Of a stretch of 64,000 bases of DNA, positions 12,863 to 24,252 are shown piece by piece. Both the position numbers and the translations under genes were made by a program. The stretch's first letter is position 1; each line of letters opens with the position of its first letter. Location: assembly GCA_030278955.1 (NCBI GenBank), contig JAOANR010000010.1, positions 29,204,174 to 29,268,173 on the forward strand, written 5' to 3'. This DNA comes from Hygrophila difformis (Eukaryota; Streptophyta; Magnoliopsida; Lamiales; Acanthaceae). Under the pieces are notes generated by a model. That model made no database searches, was not told the DNA's origin, and worked only from the letters and a program-made list of their open reading frames with translations.

Positions 12863-13226
12863 AATATGTGGAATGAGCATGTGTGAGCACGATTCATGCA
12901 TGGGATTTTGGGAAACATTATTTTGCTTTTTAAATTCATACTGTAGACTATATTATGAACGAGCCTGTTTAACTCGTGTTTTGGCTATGTCGGCCCTATT
13001 TATATTTTCCGCTGCGATACTATACTAAAACAATTATTTCCGCTGCGCTATGTTAATATTATTTTCAGATTATATTGTATGGGCTATTTTGAATGATTTA
13101 AATGTTTTAAATACTGCAATACCTAACCTTGCATCTCTTTAGTAAGCTCGGAGAAACCGTGTCTTACTAGGGGGATGTGGCGGTGACATCCCGACCTGGG
13201 TGACCAAAAACCGGGGTGTTACAAGT

Positions 13227-13240
13227 TGGTATCAAAGCCC
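13227..13240 (+). promoter_or_regulatory. G1 primer-binding site (tRNA-Met)
   Basis: TGGTATCAAAGCCC, three bases after the LTR; one mismatch to the usual TGGTATCAGAGCC. Confidence 0.85.
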
Positions 13241-13444
13241 GGCTATTTTTAAAACTACTATTTTTAAACCATTACTATTTTTAAACTATTATTAATATTT
13301 TGACTATTATTTTAAATATTAAAGTATTATTTCCATGGAAAATTTTTATTTTAAAACCCATAGAAAAAAATATATATATATATTGCATTAAATTATTTTT
13401 GGGGGGAAATCATCATTTGCATTTGCATATTGCATCTCTCCTAT

Positions 13445-13545
13445 GAACTTAGAATCTTGGCGAATTTGAACCTAGAATCTTGGCGAAATTCGAACCTAGA
13501 ATCTTGGCGAATTGAACTTAGAATCTTGGCGAATATTAACTTAGA
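13445..13545 (+). repeat. Tandem units in G1 5' leader
   Basis: Four units of about 25 bp containing AGAATCTTGGCGAA, between primer site and ORF0. Could act in RNA packaging or simply be slippage. Confidence 0.75.
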
Positions 13546-13562
13546 TCTCTTGCTTGCGCTAG

Positions 13563-13895
13563 ATGGCTAGTCAAGACATGCAGTTGATGATCAAGATGAT
13601 GAACGCTCACCTTGACACCCAACAAACCATACAGCAAATGAAGTACCGTATGGCTCAATTGGAGGCCAATCTACATCACATGGCCAACTTGAGAGAGGCG
13701 GATCACCACCGCATAAACCAACTCGAACGCCAAGTCCAAACCCTCACTACACAAAACTTAATACTAAAGGAATACATCGATGCCCACGGGCAAGACTTAA
13801 ACACTATCTTTGACGAGCTACTGCCGCCGAGTTCGGAGGAGGAAGATCCGGAGGAAGATCCTGCTACCCCACCGGAGGACGTCATGAGACACTAG
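13563..13895 (+). CDS. ORF0: small coiled-coil protein upstream of gag
   Basis: An intact 110-codon frame lies between primer site and gag. The first roughly 75 residues form an uninterrupted amphipathic helix with His/Gln/Leu heptads; the last roughly 25 are strongly acidic (SSEEEDPEEDP) and end with a short basic tail. It is clearly related to the 132-residue ORF0 of element H (60810-61208): both share a MMNA/LMNA block, QQ, Q-LE-NL-H, LRE-(D/N)HH-I-QL and an acidic end with a SS(D/E)E core. Conservation in two diverged elements, one without gag-pol, suggests a maintained product. I cannot assign a function; a Gag partner or RNA-binding assembly factor is conceivable. Confidence 0.7.
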   Translation: MASQDMQLMIKMMNAHLDTQQTIQQMKYRMAQLEANLHHMANLREADHHRINQLERQVQTLTTQNLILKEYIDAHGQDLNTIFDELLPPSSEEEDPEEDPATPPEDVMRH

Positions 13896-14184
13896 AGATT
13901 CTATTGTTAGATACTATTTTGCTAGGAAAATATTTCTACTTTTGTACTAAAATTTCTTTTGAGGAAATAAAATGCCCGATTTATTTGTAATAAATCGAAA
14001 AACAAAAAAAAAACAAAAAAAAATTCGAAATAAGAACAAAATAAAATAAAACCCCGAAGCATACGACGCTTCTTAGTTTGAACAAAGCACCACGTGCTAA
14101 ATGGCAACACACATATACATTTATAGAAATTGCTTAGACTATATGCTAAATTCACCAGTCCTAATCTATCCCATTTGTACCAGA

Positions 14185-15882
14185 ATGGCACCCAGAGGAA
14201 GAGGAAGAGGAAGAACTCAACCCGCTCCCCAAATCACCACTGAAACACCCACGGAAACACCACCAAACGTCACTGAACCGATTCAACCTGAGATGGGACA
14301 ACCCCAAGGTGCGCAGGACGCCCCCGCACCGAACAATGTGGGCGATCGTCTTAGGACGATAGAGGAGGTGTTGATTGCGCTCGGAAACGCGCAGGTCAAC
14401 CAGGGTCAAGCTGCGGCGGTACCTCCGCCCCAAGCTCGCCCTAACTACCTGGCGATGGTGAATCCTTACCAGCCGCCCCACTACGCTGGTGAGGAGGATC
14501 CAGCTAAACTGGAGGAATGGATCCGGACTTTTGACAAGCTGCTGGGAGCGGTCAAATGTCCGGAAGGAGAGAGGGTGCATGTCGCTTCATACTACTTGGG
14601 AGGTGAAGCTGACGACTGGTGGCAGGCGACGCAAGCCAAACTGATTGAAGATGACGAGCCTTACTCGTGGATGGAGATGATGGAACTACTCAGGGATCGA
14701 TTCTATCCCTTGAGTACTAAAGCTGCCATGTACGAAGAGTTCCTGTCGCTGAAGTAAGGAGGCCAAACGGTGCAAGAATACTACACACGTTTCAAGGAGC
14801 TGGTGAGGTTCGCACCAAGGCTAGTGCCTACTGATGCAGAAAAGGCACAGAAGTTCGAGATGGGACTGAACCTGTCTGTGCGCGAGGTGATCGCGGGGGT
14901 ACACTACCCCGATTTGCAAGCTGTGTATGACCGCGCTGTGGCGGTAGCACGTGTGCAGCAGCTGAAAAGGAGGGTGAGTGGGGAGTCCAGCAGGGGTCCC
15001 CAAGACAAGAGAAGTCGAGACTCAAGAAACGAGAACAACACTGGAAGGAACGAGCAGCGCAGAGGGTCGAATAGGCCCCAACAAAACAACACTGGGAGGA
15101 GGTTCAACCAAGAAGATCCGGTACCACCTTGCCCGAGATGTGGACGACCCCATCTGGCAAGGGGATGCCCGCAACAAGGCGCCTGTTACCGATGTGGTCG
15201 AATGGGTCACGTTCGACGGGATTGCCGGACTAGGCTCGAGAACATAACGAGAAGGGACGATTTGGTCGCGGGGCAAGAACAGCCTCAAAATCAAAACGGG
15301 CGAAACGGGAATAACCAAGGGTACAGACCCCCTCAAAATAGGCCGCAAAACCAGAACCAGAACCAACGACCTCCGCCCCCTCAGAATCAAAACCAACAAC
15401 AAAATCAGCAGCCGAATGCGAATCAGCAGGGCAATCAGGGACGCCCTATGGGGAGGCTGAACGTGGTGAACCAAGCGGACGTGCCTGCGCAAGGAGAAGT
15501 GATGGCAGGTACATTTTATGTGTTGAATACGCCCCTTAGAATTCTGTTTGATTCTGGAGCTAGTTGCTCAATTATAGCATCAAGGATAGTGCCTGAGTTA
15601 GATCTACCTAAGTGCGAGAGAATTAGCTTAGGAATTCAATTGCCTTCTGGAGAAGTAGTGTCTTGCTCTAAACGATATAACGGAATTCCTATAGTGATAA
15701 AGAACGTAGAATTCTTCGCGAACTTGGTAGAATTTAACTTAAGAGACTTTGACATCATACTGGGGATGGATTGGTTATCCCAGTATAAGGCGGTGATCGA
15801 ATGCCAAAAGCAAAAGATCACCTTGTCAAAAAGTAGGGGTAAGAGAGTTATCTTTTACTCTCAGCCCCCTAAGAAAAAGTAA
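14185..15882 (+). pseudogene. G1 gag with aspartic protease, one in-frame stop
   Basis: Start chosen at ATG 14185 because MAPRG matches the gag start at 47534. Order: proline-rich N-terminus; retrotransposon gag domain (about residues 90-240, with WIRTFDKLLGA and GEADDWW); two CCHC knuckles, CPRCGRPHLARGC and CYRCGRMGHVRRDC; a Gln/Asn/Pro-rich linker; and the protease LFDSGAS with the later ILGMDWL. A TAA at 14755-14757 interrupts the gag domain and the frame then resumes unchanged (CAA to TAA is the simple explanation). Frame ends at 15882, and RT follows in another frame. Gag would form the particle and protease would mature it. Confidence 0.9.
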
Positions 15883-15913
15883 CAAAATCATTAGTGCACT
15901 CAAATTAAGTAAC

Positions 15914-18900
15914 TTGATGCGTAAGGGGTATGAACTATATGCGTGCTGTGTGCAAAACCTTGAGGCGGAAGAAAACAAGGTTGATAGCATACCAGTGGTA
16001 AGAGAATACCCGGACGTGTTCCCTGAAGACGTTCCGGGCATGCCACCTGAGAGAGATCTTGAATTCACTATAGATCTCATTCCGGGAACAGAGCCTGTCT
16101 CAAAAGCTCCGTACCGGATGGCACCACTGGAAATGAAGGAGTTAAAGGAACAACTCGAGGAACTATTAGGGAAAGGTTACATAAGACCGAGTACGTCCCC
16201 TTGGGGAGCACCGGTTTTATTCGTTAAGAAGAAAGACGGAGGACTACGTCTTTGCATAGATTACCGGGGACTAAACCAAGTGACCATCAAGAATAAATAC
16301 CCCCTACCGAGAATAGAGGATCTGTTTGATCAACTGAAGGGAGCTTCAGTATTCTCGAAGATCGATTTGCGATCTGGGTATCATCAATTGAGGATCGCCG
16401 AGAAGGAAATTCCGAAGACGGCATTTCGAACGCGATATGGCCATTACGAGTTCACAGTGTTATCCTTCGGGTTAACAAATGCTCCGGCCATGTTCATGAA
16501 TCTCATGAACAACGTGTTCCGAGAATTGTTAGATCAGTGCGTCGTAGTGTTCATCGACGATATCCTGATCTACTCAAAGAGCAAGGAAGAGCATGCAAAA
16601 CACTTACATCAAGTGTTAGAAATCTTGCGAAGAAATCAGCTATACGGCAAGCTGTCGAAATGCGATTTCTGGCTGAAAGAAGTGGCATTTCTCGGACACA
16701 TAGTATCCGCTGATGGAGTATCAGTGGATCCGGCAAAGGTTTCTGCCGTGACGGAGTGGGCAACTCCGAAGAGTCCAACAGAAATAAGGAGTTTCCTTGG
16801 ATTAGCCGGGTACTATAGACGGTTCGTGAAGGATTTTTCTAAATTCGCACGACCTTTGACCCAGCTACTTAAGAAGGGAGTAAGATATGTGTGGACAGAG
16901 GCTTGTGAGATTGCGTTTCAAGAGCTGAAGAAACGACTCACAACCACACCCGTATTAACACTACCATCAGAGAATGGTGACTTCGAAGTATATAGCGATG
17001 CTTCGAAGGAAAGTTTAGGTTGTATCTTGATGCAAGACTCGAGAGTCGTAGCCTATGCATCACGCCAACTAAAACCCCACGAGGAGAATTATCCGACACA
17101 TGACCTGGAGTTGGCAGCGGTCGTTTTCGCTCTAAAGATATGGAGACATTATCTTTATGGGCGGAAGTGTCGAATGTTCACCGACCACAAGAGCTTGAAA
17201 TATATATTCACTCAGAAGGAGTTGAATTTGAGACAGCGAAAGTGGTTGGAACTTATTAAAGACTACGATTTAGAGATAGCATACCACGAGGGGAAGGCGA
17301 ATGTGGTAGCCGATGCCCTAAGTCGGAAAACCCAACACGTGACAAACTCGTTGGTAATTCCGCCGGCATTGTATATGGAGATGGCAAGATTGGAGTTAGA
17401 ACTTGTGCATCCTGGCACAGTGAGAGAAACGGTCAATGCCATGATCGTAGAAACCCCAATATTGAACGAGATTCGACTCGCTCAACCGGGCGACCCGAAA
17501 CTGGAAAAGATAAAAGGGTATATTGCCGAAGGAAAGGCAACAGGATTTGTTGTCCACGAGGATGGAAGCATCCGTTTTAAAGGGAGATGGTGTGTGCCCC
17601 TTAAATGTGCCGAGTTGAAGCAAAGGTTGATGGAGGAAGGGCACAACACGCCATATTCCGTACATCCCGGAGGTGACAAGCTATACAAAGATCTGAAGAA
17701 GATCTATTGGTGGCCGGGAATGAAAAAGGAAGTGGCGAACTTCGTGGCGAGATGTCTCACCTGCCAAAAGGTTAAGGCAGTGCGACATAAACCCTTAGGA
17801 TTGATGCAACCACTAGAGATTCCAAGTTGGAAGTGGGATAGCATCTCAATGGACTTTGTCTCGGGATTACCCCGATCACCTAAAGGCATGAACAAGATTT
17901 GAGTGATTGTGGATAGGCTAACGAAGACAGCCATATTTATCCCAATGAAAGACACATGGACTATGGACCAATTGGCCCGAGCCTACATTGATAATGTGGT
18001 ACGACGACATGGAGTACCACATGATATCATTTCCGATAGAGACAGTAGATTTGTCTCTCATTTCTGGACGGAGTTACAAAAAGCTCTCGGTACTCAAATC
18101 AAAATGAGCACCGCATTCCACCCGATGACAGATGGACAAACCGAGAGGACAATCCAAACACTAAAAGACATTCTGAGAGCATGTGTGTTGGAATTCAAAG
18201 GGAATTGGGAATCTCATTTACCATTGATTGAGTTTTCCTATAATAATAGCTACCATGCTAGCATCGGCATGGCACCTTTCAAGGCATTGTATGGACGAAA
18301 GTGCCGAAGTCCGTTGAGCTGGGAAGAAAACGATAAGTCCGTGGTAGTGGGACCACAACTTATCAAAGACATGGCTCAACAAATCAAAGTGATTCAAGGG
18401 AAGATGAAAGCCGCACAAGACCGTCAAAAGAGTTATGCCGACGTGAGACGACGAGACCTAGAATTTCAAGTGGGAGATAGAGTCATGCTAAAGATATCGC
18501 CCATGAAGGGGGTGATGCGCTTTGGCAAACGAGGGAAATTAAGTCCTCGATATATAGGACCTTACGAAATACTAGAACGAGTCGGAACTCTAGCCTACCG
18601 ATTGGCTTTACCGCCCCACTTAGATAGAGTTCATAATGTCTTTCATGTCTCGCAACTAAAGAAGTATGTGCCAGACCCGACACATGTACTTCAACCGGAG
18701 ATAATTGAGCTCGATGAAGATTTGACTTACGAAGAAGTCCCAGTGCGTATTCTTGACACTAAGGAACGAGTAACGAGGAACAAAACCGTCAAAATGATCA
18801 AGGTTCTTTGGTCAAACCACGAAAGTGAGACGGCAACTTGGGAAGTAGAATCCGACATGAGAGAATGCTACCCGACATTGTTCCAAACTGATACCGACAC

Positions 18901-18916
18901 AGTTATGGGGACATAA
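15914..18916 (+). pseudogene. G1 pol: RT - RNase H - integrase - chromodomain
   Basis: RT motifs: [29 protein letters not shown] and catalytic [11 protein letters not shown]. RNase [23 protein letters not shown] and VVADALSR. Integrase: zinc domain (H-H-C-C ending CLTCQ), then the DDE core with [15 protein letters not shown] and the Glu in TDGQTERT. The tail is chromodomain-like (VRILDTKE, VLWSNH, TWEVE, YPTLF). TGA 17900-17902 cuts the chain just before the core, in the same frame (likely TGG to TGA). The start codon is unclear because the junction with gag is shifted by one. Final stop 18914-18916. Confidence 0.93.
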
Positions 18917-19139
18917 CTGCAATCTTAAGGGGGAGAGGATGTCATACCACCTATTTTTCGTGCACTTTTGTAAACTTTTGAACTACGTTATGGCTTGATC
19001 CCTTTACCGGGTACGTAGGCAGCTTAGAAGTTTTAATTCTAAGGTCAGTCACAACATAAGAAAACAAACACAAGACCTTAGCACGAGAAAAGCCGAAACA
19101 CAACTTCGAGGACGAAGTTGATTCTTAAGGAGGGTAGAC
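18917..19139 (+). promoter_or_regulatory. G1 3' untranslated region and polypurine tract
   Basis: Contains two purine tracts: CTTAAGGGGGAGAGGATGT near 18926 and CTTAAGGAGGGTAGAC directly before the 3' LTR (primer for plus strand). Between them lies the block GATCCCTTTACCGGGTACG, shared with several gypsy elements here. Confidence 0.8.
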
Positions 19140-21708
19140 TGTAATACCCGAGAATTTTCCAACATAAAATAAAACAATATTTAAACAAATAAACAATAAA
19201 TACAATAAATAAAATAAATAGATAAATCCAGCAAATAAATAAATAAAGATAAGGAAATGAGAAATGAGATTTAACTCAAAAAGGAATTAAAGGAATTTAA
19301 TTACATAAAAAGAATTATTAAAGGTAAGTAAATTGTACACCGAAACCCGACACCAATGAACTCGAGAATTCGAGTCCAAACATCCAATTAGACCCGAGTA
19401 AAAATTTAGAGAGAAAGTAGAAACCCGAAGATACCCCGGAAATCGGAATTCGGGAGCATAGAGGGATAGAAACCCGAAAGAGAGGCGGAAAAGCACGACG
19501 GATCGCACGACCCGCCCGGACCAAAGTCCAGGCGAAGTCGGCGTGGTGGCCGCGCGGTCAATAGGCATAGGGCGCGCCACGACCGCGCCACGCGACAGAT
19601 TCGCCCGTTGCGTGAATCTCTCGCCCGAACGCGGATTTTTCGACTTTCGGTTGAACGTCTCTCGACCCAAGACCCTTGGGGTCAGATTTTGGACGCCCTA
19701 GGTCTTAGATATCTATAAATAAGACCTCCTAGGAGCCCCGAATACTTTTACAAAACCCTACAACTTTTTACACATTCGAAACCCTAAATCCGGAGTCGTC
19801 GGAGGCACGAAACCAAGACGAACGCTGTTGGACGAAAATTCTAAGATCTCCATAGTCGTGGTAAGTCTCGATCCAATCCTTGTTCAATAAACGATTCGAA
19901 AACGAATCCTAATCTTCTTCTTTTCTCTTCTACACCTCGTATTGGATCTAGATCGTAGAACCCGGCGAACGGAGAGGAAAAACGGTGGACTGGAAGCCAC
20001 GCCTTCGAATAGACGATCCCGGACGTTCTTAAATTCTGTAAGTTAACTCTTACATGATTTTGGGATGAATTAAAACATTCAAAACTAAAAGATTAACAAG
20101 AAATCGAAAATCTGTCAACGTTTGCTTTTTACCGACGCAACAGTTTTGATGAATTTTTCCGAACCGTACAACGAACTCAAACGGAAAAACTTAAAACATG
20201 CAAAACGTTTCTAAGGCTTAGATATATCTACTGTAAATTTTTGAGAATTTTTAGAGATGATTTGATATGTGAAAACCAACCGAAAACGAACTGCTTACAT
20301 CTAGATCTTGAAATCCTGAACAGAACTTAGGAATGATCTTGATCACGTTTTTGACATAGGATCTAGACTGTTTTAGATCTTTGGCCGAACATGAAAGTTG
20401 TAGATAATTGTCTTAGGATGATCTCTGTAAAATTTCATCAAATTTGGAGTTGAATTGCTATGGTAGAATTCGAAATCTTTAAACTGTGGTACATTAAATT
20501 CGGACAGAAGTATTCTTCTACGAAAATTGATGATTTGGACCTGTTTAGGTACCTCGGATTGAAAAAGTTAAAACACGAAAGTTGTAGATCTCGACGTTTC
20601 GGAGTCATTTGTAAAATGTTTGGAATTTTAGGAATTAAAATTTTAGACGAATTTTAGGGTAAACTGTGGTTTACCGGAAACAAAATCTTGAAATCTTGTT
20701 GAAACATGGAATTAACATTTAGGGTTGAAATGAGTTGAGATATTATTTTTAAATGAATACAATTGAAGTCAGATTTTTAAAACTAAATCCCCTTACAAAC
20801 TTGATAAATTAAAATTAGGGGTGAGTGCTCTGCAGGGTGCCCCCTAACTGCTTCACTTCGTGCCGTAATGGACGATGGTGACCCCGCACGCTAAATTTGA
20901 GATATGATATTGCCTAAACGGCGAAATATAGAGCCTACACTCTCGAGAATATCCACATGGGTTTCCCGAGGCTCCGGAGTGGTACTGGGTATGGCTGATA
21001 CGGTTGCGGCCGCCGGGCTACCGGCTAAACTTGTTGACATCGCGATGCTATCGTGAAACTTTGAAATACCAAATCGGGGATGTAATGGGGATATTAAATT
21101 AAATTAAATTAAATTAAATTATGTTTGATGTCCAATTAAATTATTTAAATGCTTTGCTTAAATTATGGCTATTATTCTAAGTCATGCTAAATGTGTTGTT
21201 AAATGGAGCCCTGAAACAAATTATGCTATCGGTTAGATTAAATTAAATATTATGTTATTATCATGCTTTTATTAAATTATTAATGTTAATGGTTTTTAAA
21301 CCCTACGATCATGCATGTGTTGACTTACTCAGCAAGTTTGCTGACCAAAACCGTTTTACTCCTTTTCTTACAGAATATGTGGAATGAGCATGTGTGAGCA
21401 CGATTCATGCATGGGATTTTGGGAAACATTATTTTGCTTTTTAAATTCATAGTTTAACCCGTGTTTTGGCCATGTCGGCCCTATTTATATTTTCCGCTGC
21501 GATACTATACTAAAACAATTATTTCCGCTGCGCTATGTTAATATTATTTTCAGATGATATTGTATGAGCTATTTTGAATGATTTAAATGTTTTAAATACT
21601 GCAATACCTAGCCTTGCATCTCTTTAGTAAGCTCGGAGAAACCGTGTCTTACTAGGGGGATGTGGCGGTGACATCCCGACCTGGGTGACCAAAAAGCGGG
21701 GTGTTACA
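19140..21708 (+). repeat. G1 3' LTR
   Basis: Near-identical to 10626-13223, with the same TATA (19714) and splice-like sites (donor 20038, acceptor ending 21373). A deletion of about 30 bp is seen near 21450. Confidence 0.93.
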
Positions 21709-22799
21709 TCAACCCACAACCTCTGGGGTAAAAGAGGAAGAAATTAACCTTAGGCCCATGACAGGCACCTCTAAGGTTAATTCAGAGGAGAAGGTCATAT
21801 CTGCAGCCTGGCTGGATTACCAAGGAAAATGGGAACAACTGGTTTCCAAAAAGGGAATTAACCGGAGCAAAACAGTATCGAGACATCCGGGAGATACAAC
21901 AGGGTCTGGATGCTCGAAGGATCGAAGCCAGAAGAAGTTCGAAAGTGGTATGACTTTGGAGCATTAGCATCTGTTCATACTACATCACCAGGGTTTCCGG
22001 AAATCGAAAAACTTTCGGGATGGATAAGTAGCGCGGTGCATGAATCATGGCAAAACAACCCGCACCTGCAAAGAGGAGATATTCTGGAGCTTAAGTTCAT
22101 TTCAGCGACACCAGAAATCGTCGGGAAAGGTTCTTATTCGGTCTTTCATTTTATTAAATTACAAAGACCTGATATGATTGCCTTCAACAGAGTTAAGTCT
22201 AGGGATGAGAAGACACCATTGGTATCTTCAATCAGCGAAGATGAAATCTCCACCAGACGAGATGGGGATTCTGGGTCTGTCTCACCGAGATGGAAAAAGT
22301 TAAATATCCATTTAAAATATTCTCAAACAATTTAAATGGATCGTTCCTGGTTAATTCTTTAATAGGGAAAAGCACAGAGTTTGCGGAAACATCTTTTGAA
22401 AAGAAGAGGTTACTCATCTGGGAGAACGAGTTGCCAGCAACCGAGTCTACCAGAAAGAAGGCATGCAACATGATGCATGTTGGCCAATGGGACAACCATA
22501 TATGCCCATATTGTGCAGAACAGGAAAAACCCCTATTCGGTACAAAGATCCGGGTAACCCAGAAAAATTCCGGACTCGAACAGGACAAAGGGAAGAAACG
22601 TCCAAAAAACTTTCACAAGCCAAAGTAACTTTAGCTGGATGTAAAAGAAAAAGAGGTGTCGGCGATACCCATAATTAAGAGCCGACAAAGAAGGGTAGAG
22701 TAGTTGGCAGTAAGTGGCCGACAAGAGAAGGTGGAAAGTTGACAAAGGAGCCACCTAACGCAATAATTCGAAAAGGATAATAATGTAGCCGGTGGAAAT

Positions 22800-22890
22800 T
22801 AAGGCCAAGTGACGAACGCAGTGACGTCACAAGGATTTAGAGGAAGATTGGAATCCGGGATTGAAGTCCGCGGGCGCCTATAAATAAAGG
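22800..22890 (+). promoter_or_regulatory. Pararetroviral transcript promoter with as-1-like element
   Basis: Two TGACG motifs 12 bp apart (22810-22814 and inside TGACGTCA 22822-22829) form an activation sequence of the type that binds plant TGA bZIP factors. A TATA box (TATAAATA, 22879-22886) follows about 50 bp later. Same architecture as the 35S-type promoters of caulimovirids. It drives rightward, toward the leader. Confidence 0.75.
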
Positions 22891-22904
22891 AGTTTGAAGC
22901 AGAT

Positions 22905-23130
22905 GGAAGGCATCGAAAAATCCTCCCAACTCTTCAAAATATTTGTAATATTTCTCTTTCTGCATATTTCCTTTCGAGTCTGTAAAAGTATGAGGTATTC
23001 CCCCAAGAGTCTTGTATCCTCCATGAGAAACTAAGTGTCTGTCTTCTCCGTTAGGAGAAATTATGTTTGAATAATATTTTTAATATTTCTTTAGTAAAAT
23101 CCAGGCTTCCAAATATCCCAAAAATCCTGA
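22905..23130 (+). other. Pararetroviral leader remnant
   Basis: Starts about 25 bp after the TATA box; U-rich with an inverted TTCTCCGTTAGGAGAA stem near 23045. Only about 225 bp of leader remains before sequence assigned to M1, so the leader is short or truncated. Confidence 0.45.
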
Positions 23131-24252
23131 TAATATAGTTAAAACCTTTTATTCATATCTTCATACGTCCTAAGGTAGGAAATGAAATAGGATTGTGCTG
23201 TTTGTTGCTGAAGGAGCCAAGAATCGGTGAACCATTGAAACTTTTGACAGATTTCCCACACGAGTATTTTTTAAGAAAATAAGATAATCCCGGTTTTTGA
23301 TTTTTATTTAATGAAAAACGATTTATGAAGGCGGAGTTGGGATTAGGGATATATTTATAGGTTGTCACGTTTTTATTTACTCGAGTTAAGAAACTGTGCC
23401 CCCGAATGCGCACAGAGTCAAAAATTGCAGTATTTATAGTAAGACCGGATCGTTCAATGGAGGATGTGCGATAGAAGCAGGGCCCACGTCGTTTACTAAG
23501 ATTTTCCACTCGGTTACTCGATTCAAGCTTGTGTTTGGTTTTAAAAGTACTTGACATCATTTAATTCTAAGCTATGAAAGCAATAGAATAAAGCAGATAA
23601 AATTATTCTAGAAAGCGAACTAAATTTAATCTAAGAAAGCAATATAAATTATTCAACGAAAGCGGTTAAAATTATTCTAAGAAAGCAGATTTAGAATGAG
23701 ACAGAGAGGATAGGAAGAAAATAATAAAAATTGGACAGGATTCAGATGAGACACAATTAAACTTCCATTTTAATACACAGATCTTTGTTCGGGATAATCC
23801 TTTCAGATAGCTAACTCTCATGCTTCCTATACCATGTTCCCTTTAACAGACAGGTACTTACAGTACGGATTTACATGCCTTAAGACAACTGATAATGGCC
23901 AAAATTGACCATTATTTTCAATCTATTTCCGTGTCTAAACATGGGCATTTGATCGCATTCCGGTCTTATTTAAATAAGAAAGCAGTTGAATTTGACAGAT
24001 ATTTGCAAGTTTGTATAAATAATAAGTTGGTATTGAAAAACACAAAAATATTGTTATTTTATTAAATTTATGTTAAAAATCCAAAAACATGATAAAAATA
24101 TTAAAAATGTTCTTGATTTAATTTGAGAATGATGAATTATGGTTTGGTGGTATCTGTTCGGTGGAACACGAGTCCATTAAACGGAACACAAGCCAACAAA
24201 TCAATTAGGATAAATTTATCTATTTAAAAGTACTTGTTTTCTTTCATATAGT

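Larger units (their letters stand above)
10626..13223 (+). repeat. G1 5' LTR
   Basis: Starts TGTAATACCCGAG and ends GGGGTGTTACA. Contains the TATA box at 11200, a GC-rich block (10960-11110), a predicted intron (11524-12862), an ATTAA-type run near 12573 and the conserved end hairpin at 13165-13200. Confidence 0.93.
10626..21708 (+). mobile_element. G1: Ty3/gypsy chromovirus, Tekay/Del-like, 11.1 kb
   Basis: Complete element with TSD TCAAC at 10621-10625 and 21709-21713. Two LTRs (2598 and 2569 bp) are nearly identical by eye apart from scattered SNPs and a roughly 30-bp gap near 12950/21450, so it is young. Order is LTR, tRNA-Met primer site, pre-gag coiled-coil ORF0, gag with protease, RT-RNase H-integrase with a chromodomain-like tail, polypurine tract, LTR. 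The long LTR and C-terminal chromodomain place it with Tekay/Del chromoviruses. In-frame stops at 14755 and 17900 and a shift near 15882 disable this copy. Confidence 0.93.
10250..22627 (+). pseudogene. Last caulimovirid ORF (transactivator-like), split by G1
   Basis: ATG 10250 overlaps the RNase H stop by 14 nt. The first segment (10250-10625) is a helical, Glu/Ser-rich domain. G1 interrupts it at 10626. Reading resumes at 21714 with the frame unchanged. Frameshifts then divide it at about 21940 and 22300 (segments about 21714-21966, 21910-22335, 22290-22627). The second segment has a YDFG block followed by a hydrophobic stretch. The last has a CPYC pair in a basic tail, like the C-terminal zinc-binding part of some transactivators. 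Position fits the transactivator/viroplasmin, which permits reinitiation on the polycistronic RNA. Sequence support for that name is only moderate. Confidence 0.55.
5045..23130 (+). mobile_element. Endogenous caulimovirid (pararetrovirus), nearly full length, degraded
   Basis: Starts at a tRNA-Met primer site and runs through a coiled-coil ORF, coat plus movement protein, protease-RT-RNase H, a transactivator-like ORF and a promoter with leader, about 7 kb once G1 is removed. The order coat then movement protein in one ORF, then a separate RT ORF, then the last ORF, is that of cavemoviruses and solendoviruses rather than badna-, caulimo- or petuviruses. It carries several frameshifts and stops, so it is a fossil. 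There are no LTRs and no integrase, as expected for this family, which enters genomes passively. It begins just inside the left repeat of M1, so it inserted into M1. The right border lies somewhere in 22905-23213. Confidence 0.85.
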
